A DNA stretch of 64,000 nt, taken from Deferribacteres bacterium. GTDB taxonomy: Bacteria; Zhuqueibacterota; Zhuqueibacteria; Zhuqueibacterales; Geothermadaptataceae. The notes beneath the pieces were generated by a model. The model made no database searches and was not told the origin of the DNA. It saw nothing but the letters and a program-made list of their open reading frames with translations. Shown one piece after another: positions 45,642-54,973 of this stretch (position 1 is the stretch's first letter; every line of letters starts with the position of its first letter). The DNA lies in NCBI GenBank assembly GCA_020633675.1, contig JACKDE010000001.1, positions 992,001 through 1,056,000 of the forward strand, in the 5' to 3' direction. A program made the translations under genes and the position numbers.

Positions 45642-47684
45642 ATGATGAAAAACAAAGTACTTGTTGGACTGATGCTTTTCATGGCTTCGCTGTTTGCATG
45701 TCAATCAGCAAACGATGGTGGTTTCAAGGTAATCGCCGATCAGTTTGCGGACTTGCGTGTGTTGCGCTATCGTGTGCCGGGCTTTGATGCTTTGAGCTTG
45801 CAGCAAAAAAAGCTGGTGTATTATTTGTACCAGGCTGCGCTCTCCGGCCGGGACATCACCTACGATCAAAATTACAAGCATAACCTGTTGGTGCGCCGTA
45901 CCCTCGAATCCGTTGTCAAGTCGTATACCGGCGACAAATCGACTAACGATTTTGAAAAATTTATGGTTTACGCCAAGCGCGTCTGGTTTTCAAATGGTAT
46001 TCACCATCACTATTCGACTATTAAGTTTTTGCCGGAATTTTCAGAAGGTTACTTTGCTGAGCTTGTGAACAGCTCTGATGTGAGCGGTGTAATGACTGTC
46101 GATATCACCACTCCTGCAGAATTGATCGCCAAACTCACTCCGATCATGTTTGACCCAAATGTTGATGCCAAACGCGTTAATCTGAATTCTGATGTGGATA
46201 TGGTGGTCGAATCGGCAAATAATTACTACGAAGGCGTGACACAGGCAGAAGCCGAAGCGTTTTACGACGCACTCACGGCCATTAAAGATCCGACACCACC
46301 TTCATATGGTCTCAATTCCAAACTGGTGAAAGAAAACGGTGTTGTGAAAGAAAAGGTCTGGAAAGTAGGTGGCATGTATGGCAAGGCGATTGAGAAAATC
46401 GTCTATTGGCTTGAGAAAGCCAGCAGCGTTGCTGAAAACGACAAACAGAAAAAAGCGCTTGATCTGTTGGCAACCTACTACAAAACCGGCGATTTGCGCG
46501 ATTTTGATGCCTACAACATCGCCTGGGTGCAGGATGTCGAATCGACGGTGGATGCAATCAATGGCTTCATCGAGGTGTATGGCGATCCTTTGGGATACCG
46601 TGCGTCCTACGAGTCGGTGGTATCCATCAAAGATGCCGAAACGACTAAACGCATTGATGCAATTGGCGCTCAGGCGCAATGGTTTGAAGACAATTCTCCG
46701 ATTATGGATGAACATAAAAAGGCCAGCGTAAAAGGCATTTCTGCAAAAGTGATTACCGTTGTGGTGGAAGCCGGTGATACTTCGCCATCTTCGCCTATCG
46801 GCATCAACCTGCCAAATGCCAACTGGATTCGCAAGGAGCATGGCTCCAAGTCGGTCACGCTCGGCAATATCACAAGAGCCTACAATGAGGCCTCGCAAGA
46901 AGGTGGCGGGACGACCAGCGAGTTCGCCTACTCGAAAGAAGAAGTCAATCGTGCGAAAAAATATGGCTCGCTTGCCTCTGATTTGCACACCGATATGCAT
47001 GAAGTGATTGGTCATGCATCCGGCCAGCTCGAGCCTGGCGTCGGAACAACCAAGGAAACGTTGAAGAATTACGCTTCAGCCCTTGAAGAAGCACGCGCTG
47101 ATTTGGTTGCACTCTATTACCTTACAGATCAAAAACTGGTCGATATTGGAGTGATGCCTTCAATCGAAGTTGGCAAGGCCGAGTACGATAGCTATATTCG
47201 CAATGGTCTGATGGTGCAATTGCGTCGTCTGAAACTCGGTGAAGATATCGAAGAAGCCCATATGCGCAACCGTCAAATGGTGGCAAAATGGGTGTATGAA
47301 AAAGGCCAGCCTGATAATGTTATCGAGAAAAAAGTGCGCGATGGCAAAACCTATTTTGTTATCAATGATTATGAAAAATTACGCGATTTGTTCGGGCAAT
47401 TGTTGCGCGAAGTACAGCGAGTCAAGTCGCAGGGCGACTACGAAGCAGGCAAGGCGTTGATCGAAAACTATGGTGTAAAAGTCGAGCCTGATTTGCACAA
47501 AGAAGTGCTGGAGCGCTTTGCGAATCTCAACATTGCGCCGTATAGCGGTTTCATTAATCCGCGCCTTGTGCCGGTAATGGAAGGCGATGATATTGTCGAT
47601 GTTAAAGTCGAATACCCGGATAACTTCGTTGATCAGATGATGGAGTATGCCAAAAACTACTCCTTTTTGCCAACCTACAACTGA
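45642..47684 (+). CDS. dipeptidyl-peptidase III family (M49) lipoprotein
   Basis: A 680-residue zinc peptidase releasing dipeptides from oligopeptide N-termini. The signal (VLVGLMLFMASLFAC) ends in a lipobox, Cys about residue 20, so it is an exported lipoprotein. The zinc motif is HEVIGH (His453, Glu454, His458), the M49 HExxGH variant of the usual HExxH, and the third ligand lies in EEARADL (about 482-488), matching the family's EECRAE. Supporting helical domains span both sides. Two Met codons begin the protein (45642 and 45645); GAGAGAGGA lies upstream. It has its own promoter and terminator. Confidence 0.9.
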   Translation: MMKNKVLVGLMLFMASLFACQSANDGGFKVIADQFADLRVLRYRVPGFDALSLQQKKLVYYLYQAALSGRDITYDQNYKHNLLVRRTLESVVKSYTGDKSTNDFEKFMVYAKRVWFSNGIHHHYSTIKFLPEFSEGYFAELVNSSDVSGVMTVDITTPAELIAKLTPIMFDPNVDAKRVNLNSDVDMVVESANNYYEGVTQAEAEAFYDALTAIKDPTPPSYGLNSKLVKENGVVKEKVWKVGGMYGKAIEKIVYWLEKASSVAENDKQKKALDLLATYYKTGDLRDFDAYNIAWVQDVESTVDAINGFIEVYGDPLGYRASYESVVSIKDAETTKRIDAIGAQAQWFEDNSPIMDEHKKASVKGISAKVITVVVEAGDTSPSSPIGINLPNANWIRKEHGSKSVTLGNITRAYNEASQEGGGTTSEFAYSKEEVNRAKKYGSLASDLHTDMHEVIGHASGQLEPGVGTTKETLKNYASALEEARADLVALYYLTDQKLVDIGVMPSIEVGKAEYDSYIRNGLMVQLRRLKLGEDIEEAHMRNRQMVAKWVYEKGQPDNVIEKKVRDGKTYFVINDYEKLRDLFGQLLREVQRVKSQGDYEAGKALIENYGVKVEPDLHKEVLERFANLNIAPYSGFINPRLVPVMEGDDIVDVKVEYPDNFVDQMMEYAKNYSFLPTYN

Positions 47685-47738
47685 TCTATAGAGTCGGCAT
47701 TCTCGAAGTTTTAGGAAACTCGAGCAAATTTTAAAGCA

Positions 47739-47778
47739 GAACGGGTTTGCTGCAATGCGAGTGAGCCCGTTCTTTTTT
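47739..47778 (+). terminator. intrinsic terminator after the DPP III gene
   Basis: GAACGGG (47739-47745) pairs with CCCGTTC (47766-47772) across a 20-base loop, followed by TTTTTT (47773-47778). It isolates the DPP III gene from the DUF72 gene that starts 24 bases later. Confidence 0.88.
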
Positions 47779-47801
47779 ATCAACCCAACGCTGGTGAAGC
47801 G

Positions 47802-48683
47802 ATGGATGCTTTTTTTCTCGGCTGCCCGCTATGGAGCCATAAGGATTGGGTTGGCGAATTCTATGCACGAGACGCCAAGCCAGCCGAGTACTTGCAACAA
47901 TATGCATCGGTTTTTAATACGGTCGAGGGCAATACCACATTTTACGCCTTGCCGAGGGCAGAAACTGTGCTGAAATGGCGTGATGAAACGCCAGACTCTT
48001 TCCGCTTTTGCTTCAAATTTCCCCAAAAAATCAGCCACACGCTGCGTCTGCAAAATGCCAAGCTTGAAACAGATGCATTTTTCGAAAGATTAGCGCCTTT
48101 GGGTGAGAAACTCGGCCCGTTTTTTCTGCAAATGCCACCCACTTTTGGCGGCGAAGAGTTCTTTGCTCTTGTCGCGTACATCAACAGCCTGCCGGAAAGC
48201 TTTAAATATGCGCTGGAAGTGCGCCATCAGGATTATTATGGCGGAGGACATTGGGAAAAAGCACTGAATGATTTGCTGGCTGAGCGCGCCATCGATCAGG
48301 TGATTTTTGATACGCGTGGACTGCATTATTACAAAGCAAAGGCCGACGAGTATCACATTCATGATGCCCAGCGTCGCAAGCCCAAGGTGATCGTCCGGGT
48401 CAAAGCACTCGGAAAGCATCCGTTTGTGCGTTTCATCGGGCATCCATTAATTGAAAAAAATGAAAAAGCTTTCATACAGTGGGCAAAAACGCTCGCTGGA
48501 TGGCTGGCAGACGGCAAGAAACCCTATTTTTTTATGCACGCGGCTGACGACTTTTATGCGCCCCGGCTGGCGCGATATTTCCATCGTGTGGTGAGCGAAG
48601 TTTTGCAAAATGTCGAACCGATGCCGGTATGGCCGAGTGAGCGCGAGCCGGAACACTCCACGACCCAACTCAGCCTGTTTTAG
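47802..48683 (+). CDS. DUF72 (YecE-like) family protein with C-terminal clamp-binding-like motif
   Basis: A 293-residue TIM-barrel protein of the DUF72/YecE family, whose function is unknown. Hallmarks: FFLGCPLWSHKDWVGEFYARD at the N-terminus, FNTVEGNTTFYALP, FCFKFPQKISHT, PFFLQMPPTF, and YALEVRHQDYY, then RFIGHPLIEKNEK and YFFMHAADD. The protein ends in TTQLSLF, and QLSLF at the extreme C-terminus equals the canonical beta-clamp-binding pentapeptide. It sits between the DPP III terminator and the convergent SAM hydrolase gene. Confidence 0.92.
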   Translation: MDAFFLGCPLWSHKDWVGEFYARDAKPAEYLQQYASVFNTVEGNTTFYALPRAETVLKWRDETPDSFRFCFKFPQKISHTLRLQNAKLETDAFFERLAPLGEKLGPFFLQMPPTFGGEEFFALVAYINSLPESFKYALEVRHQDYYGGGHWEKALNDLLAERAIDQVIFDTRGLHYYKAKADEYHIHDAQRRKPKVIVRVKALGKHPFVRFIGHPLIEKNEKAFIQWAKTLAGWLADGKKPYFFMHAADDFYAPRLARYFHRVVSEVLQNVEPMPVWPSEREPEHSTTQLSLF

Positions 48684-48707
48684 TCTAATAATTTGACTGG
48701 AAGCTGC

Positions 48708-49643
48708 TTACTGCTGCATCTTTTTTACCTCAACTCGCCATTCCGGACCGGAAGCAATATTATGTTTTTGGGCAAAGCTTCCTTGATTTAAAGCAATTGA
48801 CAAATCCAGCTGACTGTTTTGATAGAGCAATGGTTCTCCCAATGCGACATCCCCGAAGCTGTTGACGTAAGGCATTTGGCCCTCAAAAATGACCTGCCCG
48901 GATTTTGAAATTTTGACTGTGCACAGTTGACCTTTCGAAATGCCAATTGTTGCCCAGGTGCGCTCATCAATATTTGTCCAAATATTGCCAAATTGTACAT
49001 CGAGAATCGGGATGGTGCCGACGGCAGCGCTATTTTCAATTCTCGATTTTTCATAGGGGATGACAACCACCTGGGCAGGCAGAGCGGGGCCGACTTGTTC
49101 AAAGCTGATAATACCTGCGGCCAGGCGTGCACCTGTGTATGCGTAAACATCCCGGCCATGGAAAGTGTAGGATTCTTGCGAGCCCGGCAACCGATTGCGA
49201 TGTTCATCAATCTCGCGAAGGCTGACGATACCCATTGCTTCAGCGACCAGAGTGAGCGTGCCATTATCCGGTGTGACGAAAAAGTGGCCGGATCGTGTTT
49301 TCAGCACCACTGATTTCCGATCTGTGCCGACACCGGGATCGACGACCGAAACAAAGACGGTGCCGGATGGCCAGTACGGCGCGGTTTGGTAGAGGCGGTA
49401 GCTGGCTTCCCAAATATTATAGGCCGGTATTTCATGGGTGAGGTCGAAAATCTGCAAATTCGGATCAACCTTGACTGCCACACCTTTCATTGAGGCGATG
49501 GCACCATCTTTTAGTCCAAAATCGGTTTGCAGCACAAGTGGAGCCTGTGAAAGCGCCGCTTGTGCCAGTAAAAGTGCGGCAATGAAAATCGCGGCTCTCA
49601 CCGATCGGAGTCTACCGCCAGTTTTCTTTGAATTTTGATTCAT
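48708..49643 (-). CDS. exported SAM hydroxide adenosyltransferase (SAM hydrolase, DUF62) family protein
   Basis: A 311-residue protein of the SAM hydrolase/halogenase fold, which cleaves S-adenosylmethionine to adenosine and methionine. Motifs: VLQTDFGLKDGAIASMKG, FDLTHEIPAYNIWEASYRL, VFVSVVDPGVGTDRKSVVL and FFVTPDNGTLTLVAEAM, all typical. Unusually, the first 33 residues form a Sec signal (RAAIFIAALLLAQAALSQA), so the enzyme should be in the periplasm. It is the last gene of the minus-strand run 54722-48708. Confidence 0.88.
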   Translation of the reverse strand: MNQNSKKTGGRLRSVRAAIFIAALLLAQAALSQAPLVLQTDFGLKDGAIASMKGVAVKVDPNLQIFDLTHEIPAYNIWEASYRLYQTAPYWPSGTVFVSVVDPGVGTDRKSVVLKTRSGHFFVTPDNGTLTLVAEAMGIVSLREIDEHRNRLPGSQESYTFHGRDVYAYTGARLAAGIISFEQVGPALPAQVVVIPYEKSRIENSAAVGTIPILDVQFGNIWTNIDERTWATIGISKGQLCTVKISKSGQVIFEGQMPYVNSFGDVALGEPLLYQNSQLDLSIALNQGSFAQKHNIASGPEWRVEVKKMQQ

Positions 49644-49675
49644 TTCTGAAATGTGTCCAATTTTAAAATAATGAC

Positions 49676-50872
49676 CTATTGCAGCAACCAGTAGGAAAAA
49701 GCCTGCTTGTAGCCACTGCCGCCCTTGTTTTTTTCGACGACTCGCAAAAAAACGCTGCCGTTTGCGAGCATATCAAGCACCATGAAACCCGGCTGTACAT
49801 GAGCAAAATAGGTATCATCGCCGTGGCCAACTTTGGTAATCTTTTTTTCAGCGCCGGCACCGCTCACCAGCACATAGGCCAGCGGATCTTTGCCGCGCAA
49901 AACTTGCAATCCATGGTCGTGCCCGGCAGCGTAAATCACCGGTTTGGCGGCAGTCGCTATCGCTGCTTTGAGCCGTTGCACCATTTCTTTATTGACAGCC
50001 CCGGATAAATCCTGGGGATGACGCAGGACGTTCCAGCGCAAAATGGGGTATAGTGAACCGACCACAGGCAACGGTATCCACAGCCAGTCCTTCGCAACAG
50101 TCAGCGGGAAGATGTGATCTTTCCAATCGAAGAAGCCACCGTGTGGGCCATGGGTAGCGAGCGGATGATGTCCGACGATGATGACTTGCCGATCACCAGC
50201 GGACTTGATCTGCTCTTGCAGTTCGCGAATGATTCGCCCTTTTGTGGCCTGCTCGGACTCGGGCGGGTCGCTGGCGAAGCAGGAAGACGTGCCTTTTTCA
50301 TGCTTGTGCAGCCACCATTCCGTATCGATGATAAGCAGGCGTATTGTACTGAGATCGAGCTTGACCGGGCCGGGGCAGCCATTCTGCGGGAAAAAGGAGT
50401 TTTTGCCAAGCCGTGCTTCAACAAACTGCTGTTGTCGTTGCACCGCCGCCTGCCCACCCACTCGACTATAATTCCAGTCATGGTTGCCAGGAACAAAAAT
50501 ACCATTCGCGCCGGATTGCAGCACGGCCTCGATTTGTTGCAAAATTTTGGCTTCCATTTGGGCACGATTTGGCGCATCTTCGGCGGGCAGACCGGCAGGG
50601 TAGATGTTGTCTCCAAGGAAAAGAACTGTGGTGCGATCACTGAGTTCGTTCGCGCGTTGCGATAATTGCGCGAGCACCGATGCTTTCGGATTCTTGAACG
50701 GCTCACCCGCATCGCCGATCAAAATCAGGCGCTGCGTAACGGATTCGAGGGCCGGCTCGGGCTGCGCTTCCTGAGGTATACCGGGCTTGATGTATGCCGT
50801 GTTGTGGCTGCAACTGGCGAGCAAAAGTAATATGGCACTAGCAAGCAAGCAGTGGTAGGTTGATGTGTTCAT
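49676..50872 (-). CDS. calcineurin-like metallophosphatase lipoprotein
   Basis: A 398-residue exported phosphoesterase. Signal and lipobox: LLASAILLLLASCSHN, Cys about residue 21. The metallophosphatase motifs run in order: ILIGDAGEP (D), VLFLGDNIYPAG (GD), FVPGNHDWNYS (GNHD), VIIVGHHPLATHG (GH) and IYAAGHDHGLQ (GHxH). The family hydrolyses phosphomonoesters, diesters or nucleotides; the substrate here is unknown. Start is the ATG at 50872; an upstream TTG lacks support. The 3' part lies 32 bases before the SAM hydrolase gene. Confidence 0.88.
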   Translation of the reverse strand: MNTSTYHCLLASAILLLLASCSHNTAYIKPGIPQEAQPEPALESVTQRLILIGDAGEPFKNPKASVLAQLSQRANELSDRTTVLFLGDNIYPAGLPAEDAPNRAQMEAKILQQIEAVLQSGANGIFVPGNHDWNYSRVGGQAAVQRQQQFVEARLGKNSFFPQNGCPGPVKLDLSTIRLLIIDTEWWLHKHEKGTSSCFASDPPESEQATKGRIIRELQEQIKSAGDRQVIIVGHHPLATHGPHGGFFDWKDHIFPLTVAKDWLWIPLPVVGSLYPILRWNVLRHPQDLSGAVNKEMVQRLKAAIATAAKPVIYAAGHDHGLQVLRGKDPLAYVLVSGAGAEKKITKVGHGDDTYFAHVQPGFMVLDMLANGSVFLRVVEKNKGGSGYKQAFSYWLLQ

Positions 50873-50967
50873 ATTCTGGTACAACAAGGCCTTTCCGGGC
50901 TAGAGTCGGTTATTTGTGCTCCGGTTATCTATTGCAGGCACATTGGTTTTGTGTTGTGACATAAGTT

Positions 50968-52437
50968 TCACTCTTTGCCAGTCAGTTCTAACGGCGCATA
51001 TGAGTTGAGCATGCCAGGCTCTGACATCACTTTCTCGATAGCCTTGCGTTCCATTGGTACGAAATCCGATAGAATCTCGATGCCATCTGCTTTGACGACA
51101 ATTACGTCTTCCAGACGGATGTAGATTTTTTCCTCCGGCACGCGCAAAGCAGGCTCGATGGTAAAAACCATGCCGGCGCGCAATGGCCCATCGTGTGAGC
51201 CGACATCATGCGTTGACATGCCGACCCAATGTCCGAGCGATGCATAGCTGGACTGACTTGAGGATTGGTATGATTTGACAAAATCTTGCGCGGCTTTCAG
51301 ATAGTGCGGTTTTGAAAATGTTGACTTTTCGAGATGAGCAGCCATGGCAGCAGCAGCCTCGGCTTTAATTGTCGATGCCAAAATGCCAGGCCGAATTGAC
51401 TTCAGAATGGCCTGGTAGCAGGTCAGATAAAAATCGTACAGTTCTACCTGCCAGCTATTGAATGTGCCATTGACAGGCCACACTCTGGTCACGTCGCTCA
51501 TGTAATAGCCAACATCCGGCGCATAATCCATCAGCAAGAAATCACCATCTTGCATCTGTCTGGTTCCGGCGTTGTAATGCGGATACCAGGCATTGCTGGC
51601 GCTTGCAACTAGGGAATAATAGGCATCGCCCTGCGCACCGTTTCGGTAAAAAACGAATTTTGCCACGGCGTCCAGCTCGCGTTCGTAAATGCCCGGCATG
51701 GTCGCCCGCATCGCTTCGATCAAAGCCTGCCCGGAAAGCCTTGTTGCCTTGCGAATCATGGCAATTTCAGCAGGACTTTTGATCAAGCGCAACTCATCGA
51801 GTATGGGCGTGAGGTTCTGGATTTGGAAATGCGGAAAACGATTGCGCAGGTGCTGGATGAATCTCGCTTCGCGCGACAGATTGCCATCCCAGGGATCGGA
51901 GCTTGCGTCGCTAAGCGACCGCAACGCCAAATCCCGGCTCATTGCCGTCCCCTCGGCTGGACTGAACGGCGTGTAAATCGTAGCCTGACGTGGATTGCGG
52001 GCATAACGGGCTAAATGCTCACCCAACAAATCAGTGCTGTAAACAGCATCTACGCCACTGAGTTGGCGCACCAATTCAGCATCTTCGGCCGAAAGCACCT
52101 TGCCCTCAGCGCGTTCGCGTTGTTCGTTTCGATTCGGAAGATAAAGTGAAGTACGGCGCGAGCGTCCATCCAACAAAACATAAGCGTGCGGTACTTCGAT
52201 GCCGCACACATAAAAGAATTCATTGCTCTGGCGAAACCGAACGTAGCCGCTCGGGCTGGGCGCGCCTTGCAGCAGCGCCAGGGCTTCGTTGCCAATGGCA
52301 TCATAGATTTTTTCTCGACGCTGGGCAAACTCCTCAGGCGTAAAGTTTTTGGTAAAAAGAACCTGGCCATCCTGACCAAAAACCGTGCATGTAAGTAAAA
52401 GTGAGATGAAAAAAAACAAGTAGTTTTGTCGTCTCAT
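50968..52437 (-). CDS. exported Xaa-Pro aminopeptidase (M24B)
   Basis: A 489-residue peptidase removing N-terminal residues ahead of proline. Signal peptide RRQNYLFFFISLLLTCTVFGQ; then an N-terminal creatinase-like domain (residues 40-190) and the M24 pita-bread domain. The metal ligands are visible: LLMDYAPDVGYYMSDVTRVW (two Asp), HWVGMSTHDVGSHDG (His), TIEPALRV (Glu) and IRLEDVIVV (Glu). The gene is second of two adjacent exported M24 peptidases, which differ in sequence and so are not recent duplicates. Confidence 0.92.
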   Translation of the reverse strand: MRRQNYLFFFISLLLTCTVFGQDGQVLFTKNFTPEEFAQRREKIYDAIGNEALALLQGAPSPSGYVRFRQSNEFFYVCGIEVPHAYVLLDGRSRRTSLYLPNRNEQRERAEGKVLSAEDAELVRQLSGVDAVYSTDLLGEHLARYARNPRQATIYTPFSPAEGTAMSRDLALRSLSDASSDPWDGNLSREARFIQHLRNRFPHFQIQNLTPILDELRLIKSPAEIAMIRKATRLSGQALIEAMRATMPGIYERELDAVAKFVFYRNGAQGDAYYSLVASASNAWYPHYNAGTRQMQDGDFLLMDYAPDVGYYMSDVTRVWPVNGTFNSWQVELYDFYLTCYQAILKSIRPGILASTIKAEAAAAMAAHLEKSTFSKPHYLKAAQDFVKSYQSSSQSSYASLGHWVGMSTHDVGSHDGPLRAGMVFTIEPALRVPEEKIYIRLEDVIVVKADGIEILSDFVPMERKAIEKVMSEPGMLNSYAPLELTGKE

Positions 52438-52521
52438 ACTCCATCGCCTTTCTCTTAGTTTGTTAAATGTGCATCGTTTGAATGATCTCGGAAATTTTCC
52501 ACCTTCAGCTTGATAGCCTTT

Positions 52522-53838
52522 TCACTTAATCAAGAGAATCCGCTGAATCACAGGATAAAGCCATTCAACACCACGTTCGGTTACGATAGCGTCATCTTCG
52601 AGCGGGATACGCACCTTTTTGCCACCCCATTCATCTGCAGCCGTGTAGGCAAAAAACTCAATAGAAAGCAAGTTGGTGGGCTGAATAGTAAACTCGAAGC
52701 GCTTCGGATTGAACCAGGCAATTGACGGGCCGATGCCATGCCCGAGATTGCCGACGGAATGGCAGCCGACGATCACTTCCGTTTTCGATGTATCGGTCGG
52801 CTTGTTAAATTCTTTCATGATGGAAAAGCCGGCAGCTTCGAGGTTTTGGTGGATGATTTCGAGGTTTTCGCGCGCGGTTTTGCCTGCCTGAATGCTGTTT
52901 TTTACAATGGGACGGACTTTTTTAGCCTGCTGAAAAGCATGTTGAATCCCTGCAGGTGGAGCTGTTTCGCCCTCGCGTAAAACATAGGCAATGCGCTTAA
53001 CATCGGTGAAAAAGTTAAGATAGCCAACACCCCAATCGATCATCAGCAGATCGCCGCGCTGTATAATGCGGTCTGTCGAGACCGCCGCGATGCCATCCGG
53101 ACCGGTGACATACACCGACGGCATGCCGAAAGACGAGCCCAGGCCATTTTGCAAAAGCTGGTCCTGCATCCACCACGCGACGTCTTCCAGTGTGGTGACG
53201 TCTGGTGTGATGACCTCATTCGAAAACGCCCGTTCGGCAATGTTGCGCGCCATTTCGCATGCTTCACCAAAGGCTACGATCTCAGAAGCTACACGGCGCG
53301 AGCGGAAATCTGAGATCAGCTTTTCAGCGGATACCAATCGTTCGGCATAGGGTGAGCCGATGGTTTTGACCAAGTGCTGATATCCAGTGTGCGATAGACC
53401 ATCTGCAGCGCCGATCTCGTGCGACATGTTGATACCGATGCGCTTCGGATCACGCTCGGCAATGAATTCACGCAAGTCGAAATCGCCAGTGATGATATCA
53501 TATGCGCCCGATTGCTCAAGCCGATAGCCGCTGATTCCCAAGGCAGCGCGTTCTATGCGCTTCTGCCCGCGATCCGCAAAAATATAGTAGCCGATGCTGG
53601 AAACGTAACCTTCACCGAGATCGATGTATAGCGGATCGAGATGCCCTTCTTTGCTTACCACAATCCACATATCGATGTTGTTTTCGCGCATGACCTGCGG
53701 CAAAATCAAGTCGAATTTTTCCAGGCGAATTTGATTGAGTCGCTCCCAGCGCTGCCTGGCTTCCTGGGCATCGCATGGGTCTGCTGCCATCAGCGAACAA
53801 ATGATCAACAGCAGCAAAGCTGCCATGCTTGTGCGCAT
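52522..53838 (-). CDS. exported M24-family peptidase (Xaa-Pro peptidase-like)
   Basis: A 438-residue exported metallopeptidase. GGAGGGAG five bases before the ATG at 53838 fixes the start and leaves a clean signal peptide (SMAALLLLIICSLMAADPCDA). An N-terminal creatinase-like domain (MWIVVSKEGHLDPLYIDLG) precedes the catalytic domain with LLMIDWGVGYLNFFTDVKRIAYV (two Asp), HSVGNLGHGIGP (His), LSIEFFAY (Glu) and PLEDDAIVT (Glu). It is more divergent than the neighbouring Xaa-Pro aminopeptidase, and its exact substrate is not predictable. Confidence 0.88.
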   Translation of the reverse strand: MRTSMAALLLLIICSLMAADPCDAQEARQRWERLNQIRLEKFDLILPQVMRENNIDMWIVVSKEGHLDPLYIDLGEGYVSSIGYYIFADRGQKRIERAALGISGYRLEQSGAYDIITGDFDLREFIAERDPKRIGINMSHEIGAADGLSHTGYQHLVKTIGSPYAERLVSAEKLISDFRSRRVASEIVAFGEACEMARNIAERAFSNEVITPDVTTLEDVAWWMQDQLLQNGLGSSFGMPSVYVTGPDGIAAVSTDRIIQRGDLLMIDWGVGYLNFFTDVKRIAYVLREGETAPPAGIQHAFQQAKKVRPIVKNSIQAGKTARENLEIIHQNLEAAGFSIMKEFNKPTDTSKTEVIVGCHSVGNLGHGIGPSIAWFNPKRFEFTIQPTNLLSIEFFAYTAADEWGGKKVRIPLEDDAIVTERGVEWLYPVIQRILLIK

Positions 53839-53858
53839 CGTCTCCCTCCGTTCCGAAA

Positions 53859-54209
53859 TCATGATTCTCCAGACTTGATTTGTTGTCCGGAGCGGTCAAG
53901 TTCTTGCTGGCGCTGGTATCGACTGCGCATTTTTTGCAACTCCCTGGCAAGAATAATATGACTGAGCGCTTCCGCGACCGCATCGGGCTTGCGCAACCCA
54001 AAAGCTTCCTGCGTGGCCTGCTCAGCCGCATCGAGCCGATACAATGCGTTGATGAGCTTGTCAAAATTGTGTTCAAGCAGGTAGAGTACGCGCCTTTTCA
54101 AGGCGCGTAGCAACAATTCTTGTTCATTTGGTGCATCTTCGTCTTCTGGCACAGCAAGCTGCCATTTTTTCATCAGCTCGCTACGTGCATCAAAATCTTG
54201 ATCTTGCAT
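53859..54209 (-). CDS. hypothetical helical protein
   Basis: A 116-residue, charged, probably all-helical protein I do not recognise. It has no signal or membrane segment. Notable runs are LLLRALKRRVLYLLEHNFDKLINALYRLDAAEQA and LARELQKMRSRYQRQQELDR, which could form a helical bundle or coiled coil. It lies 20 bases upstream of the M24 peptidase start and downstream of the Spy-like gene, and is probably in the same transcript. Function unknown; a small chaperone or adaptor is only a guess. Confidence 0.7.
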   Translation of the reverse strand: MQDQDFDARSELMKKWQLAVPEDEDAPNEQELLLRALKRRVLYLLEHNFDKLINALYRLDAAEQATQEAFGLRKPDAVAEALSHIILARELQKMRSRYQRQQELDRSGQQIKSGES

Positions 54210-54281
54210 CGCTGCCCTCTTTAAAATTCAGCGTAATCATAGTGAGAAATGCACCCAAATTCAACCTTTTTTATAATAGGA

Positions 54282-54722
54282 CTATATACTGCTTTCAAGC
54301 ATATTGACCAACCGATTTTTTTGAATAGGGGTTAGTGAAGCATGTAATTCGGCAATTTTTTCAAACAGTTCGGGCATGATCCCTTGCACGCGCCGCATTA
54401 ATTTGCCAACCAGGCTGTTCATTTTGGGCTGATTGAATTGTTCCTTTTTAAATTCGGTCACAAACGCCTCAAAAATATCACCGCCTCCGTCATTAAGCGC
54501 CACGCCTTGCTGCAGCAGCATGTATCGAATGTCGCTCAAAATGGCACGTTGTTCAGCAGTCAATCCCAGATCATCGGCCGTTTTATCGGCTTTGCTGACC
54601 ACCTCATAGATTTTATAGACTTTATATATTGGTGTTTGGACAAAATATTGTGAGGCGAAATAGACGCCGGCAGCGCAAAGCACTCCGAAAAGTAAAAGCA
54701 CGGCGAGACATTTTTTCATCAA
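54282..54722 (-). CDS. exported small protein with two LTxxQ-like motifs
   Basis: A 146-residue protein with an N-terminal hydrophobic signal or anchor (CLAVLLLFGVLCAAGVYFA), followed by helices. Two motifs, LTAEQRAIL (about residue 54) and LTPIQKNRL (near the C-terminus), match the LTxxQ repeat of the periplasmic chaperones Spy and CpxP. The overall sequence is too diverged to assign to that family with confidence; a role in periplasmic folding next to exported enzymes is an inference. It is the first gene of the minus-strand run and is divergent from the FAD oxidoreductase. Confidence 0.7.
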   Translation of the reverse strand: MMKKCLAVLLLFGVLCAAGVYFASQYFVQTPIYKVYKIYEVVSKADKTADDLGLTAEQRAILSDIRYMLLQQGVALNDGGGDIFEAFVTEFKKEQFNQPKMNSLVGKLMRRVQGIMPELFEKIAELHASLTPIQKNRLVNMLESSI

Positions 54723-54973
54723 CTTTACTCCTGAATAATGATGTGGATTGCAGGCAACTGCCCGCAGTAACGATCTTTGCTAACCATTTTTACAAACGGC
54801 AGCTCGTATTTACGGAATTGCGGGCAGAGAGAATTCGTGCCTTCCATGTTGAAGCTGATTCAGGCTGAAAGCAATTGCCTCGGAATAACAATGCTGGCTA
54901 TATTGTTTGTTGTTTACAAACCGGAAAAACCGCTTCATTGAAATGACTGGATTCAGCTAAACAGGAATGATGC

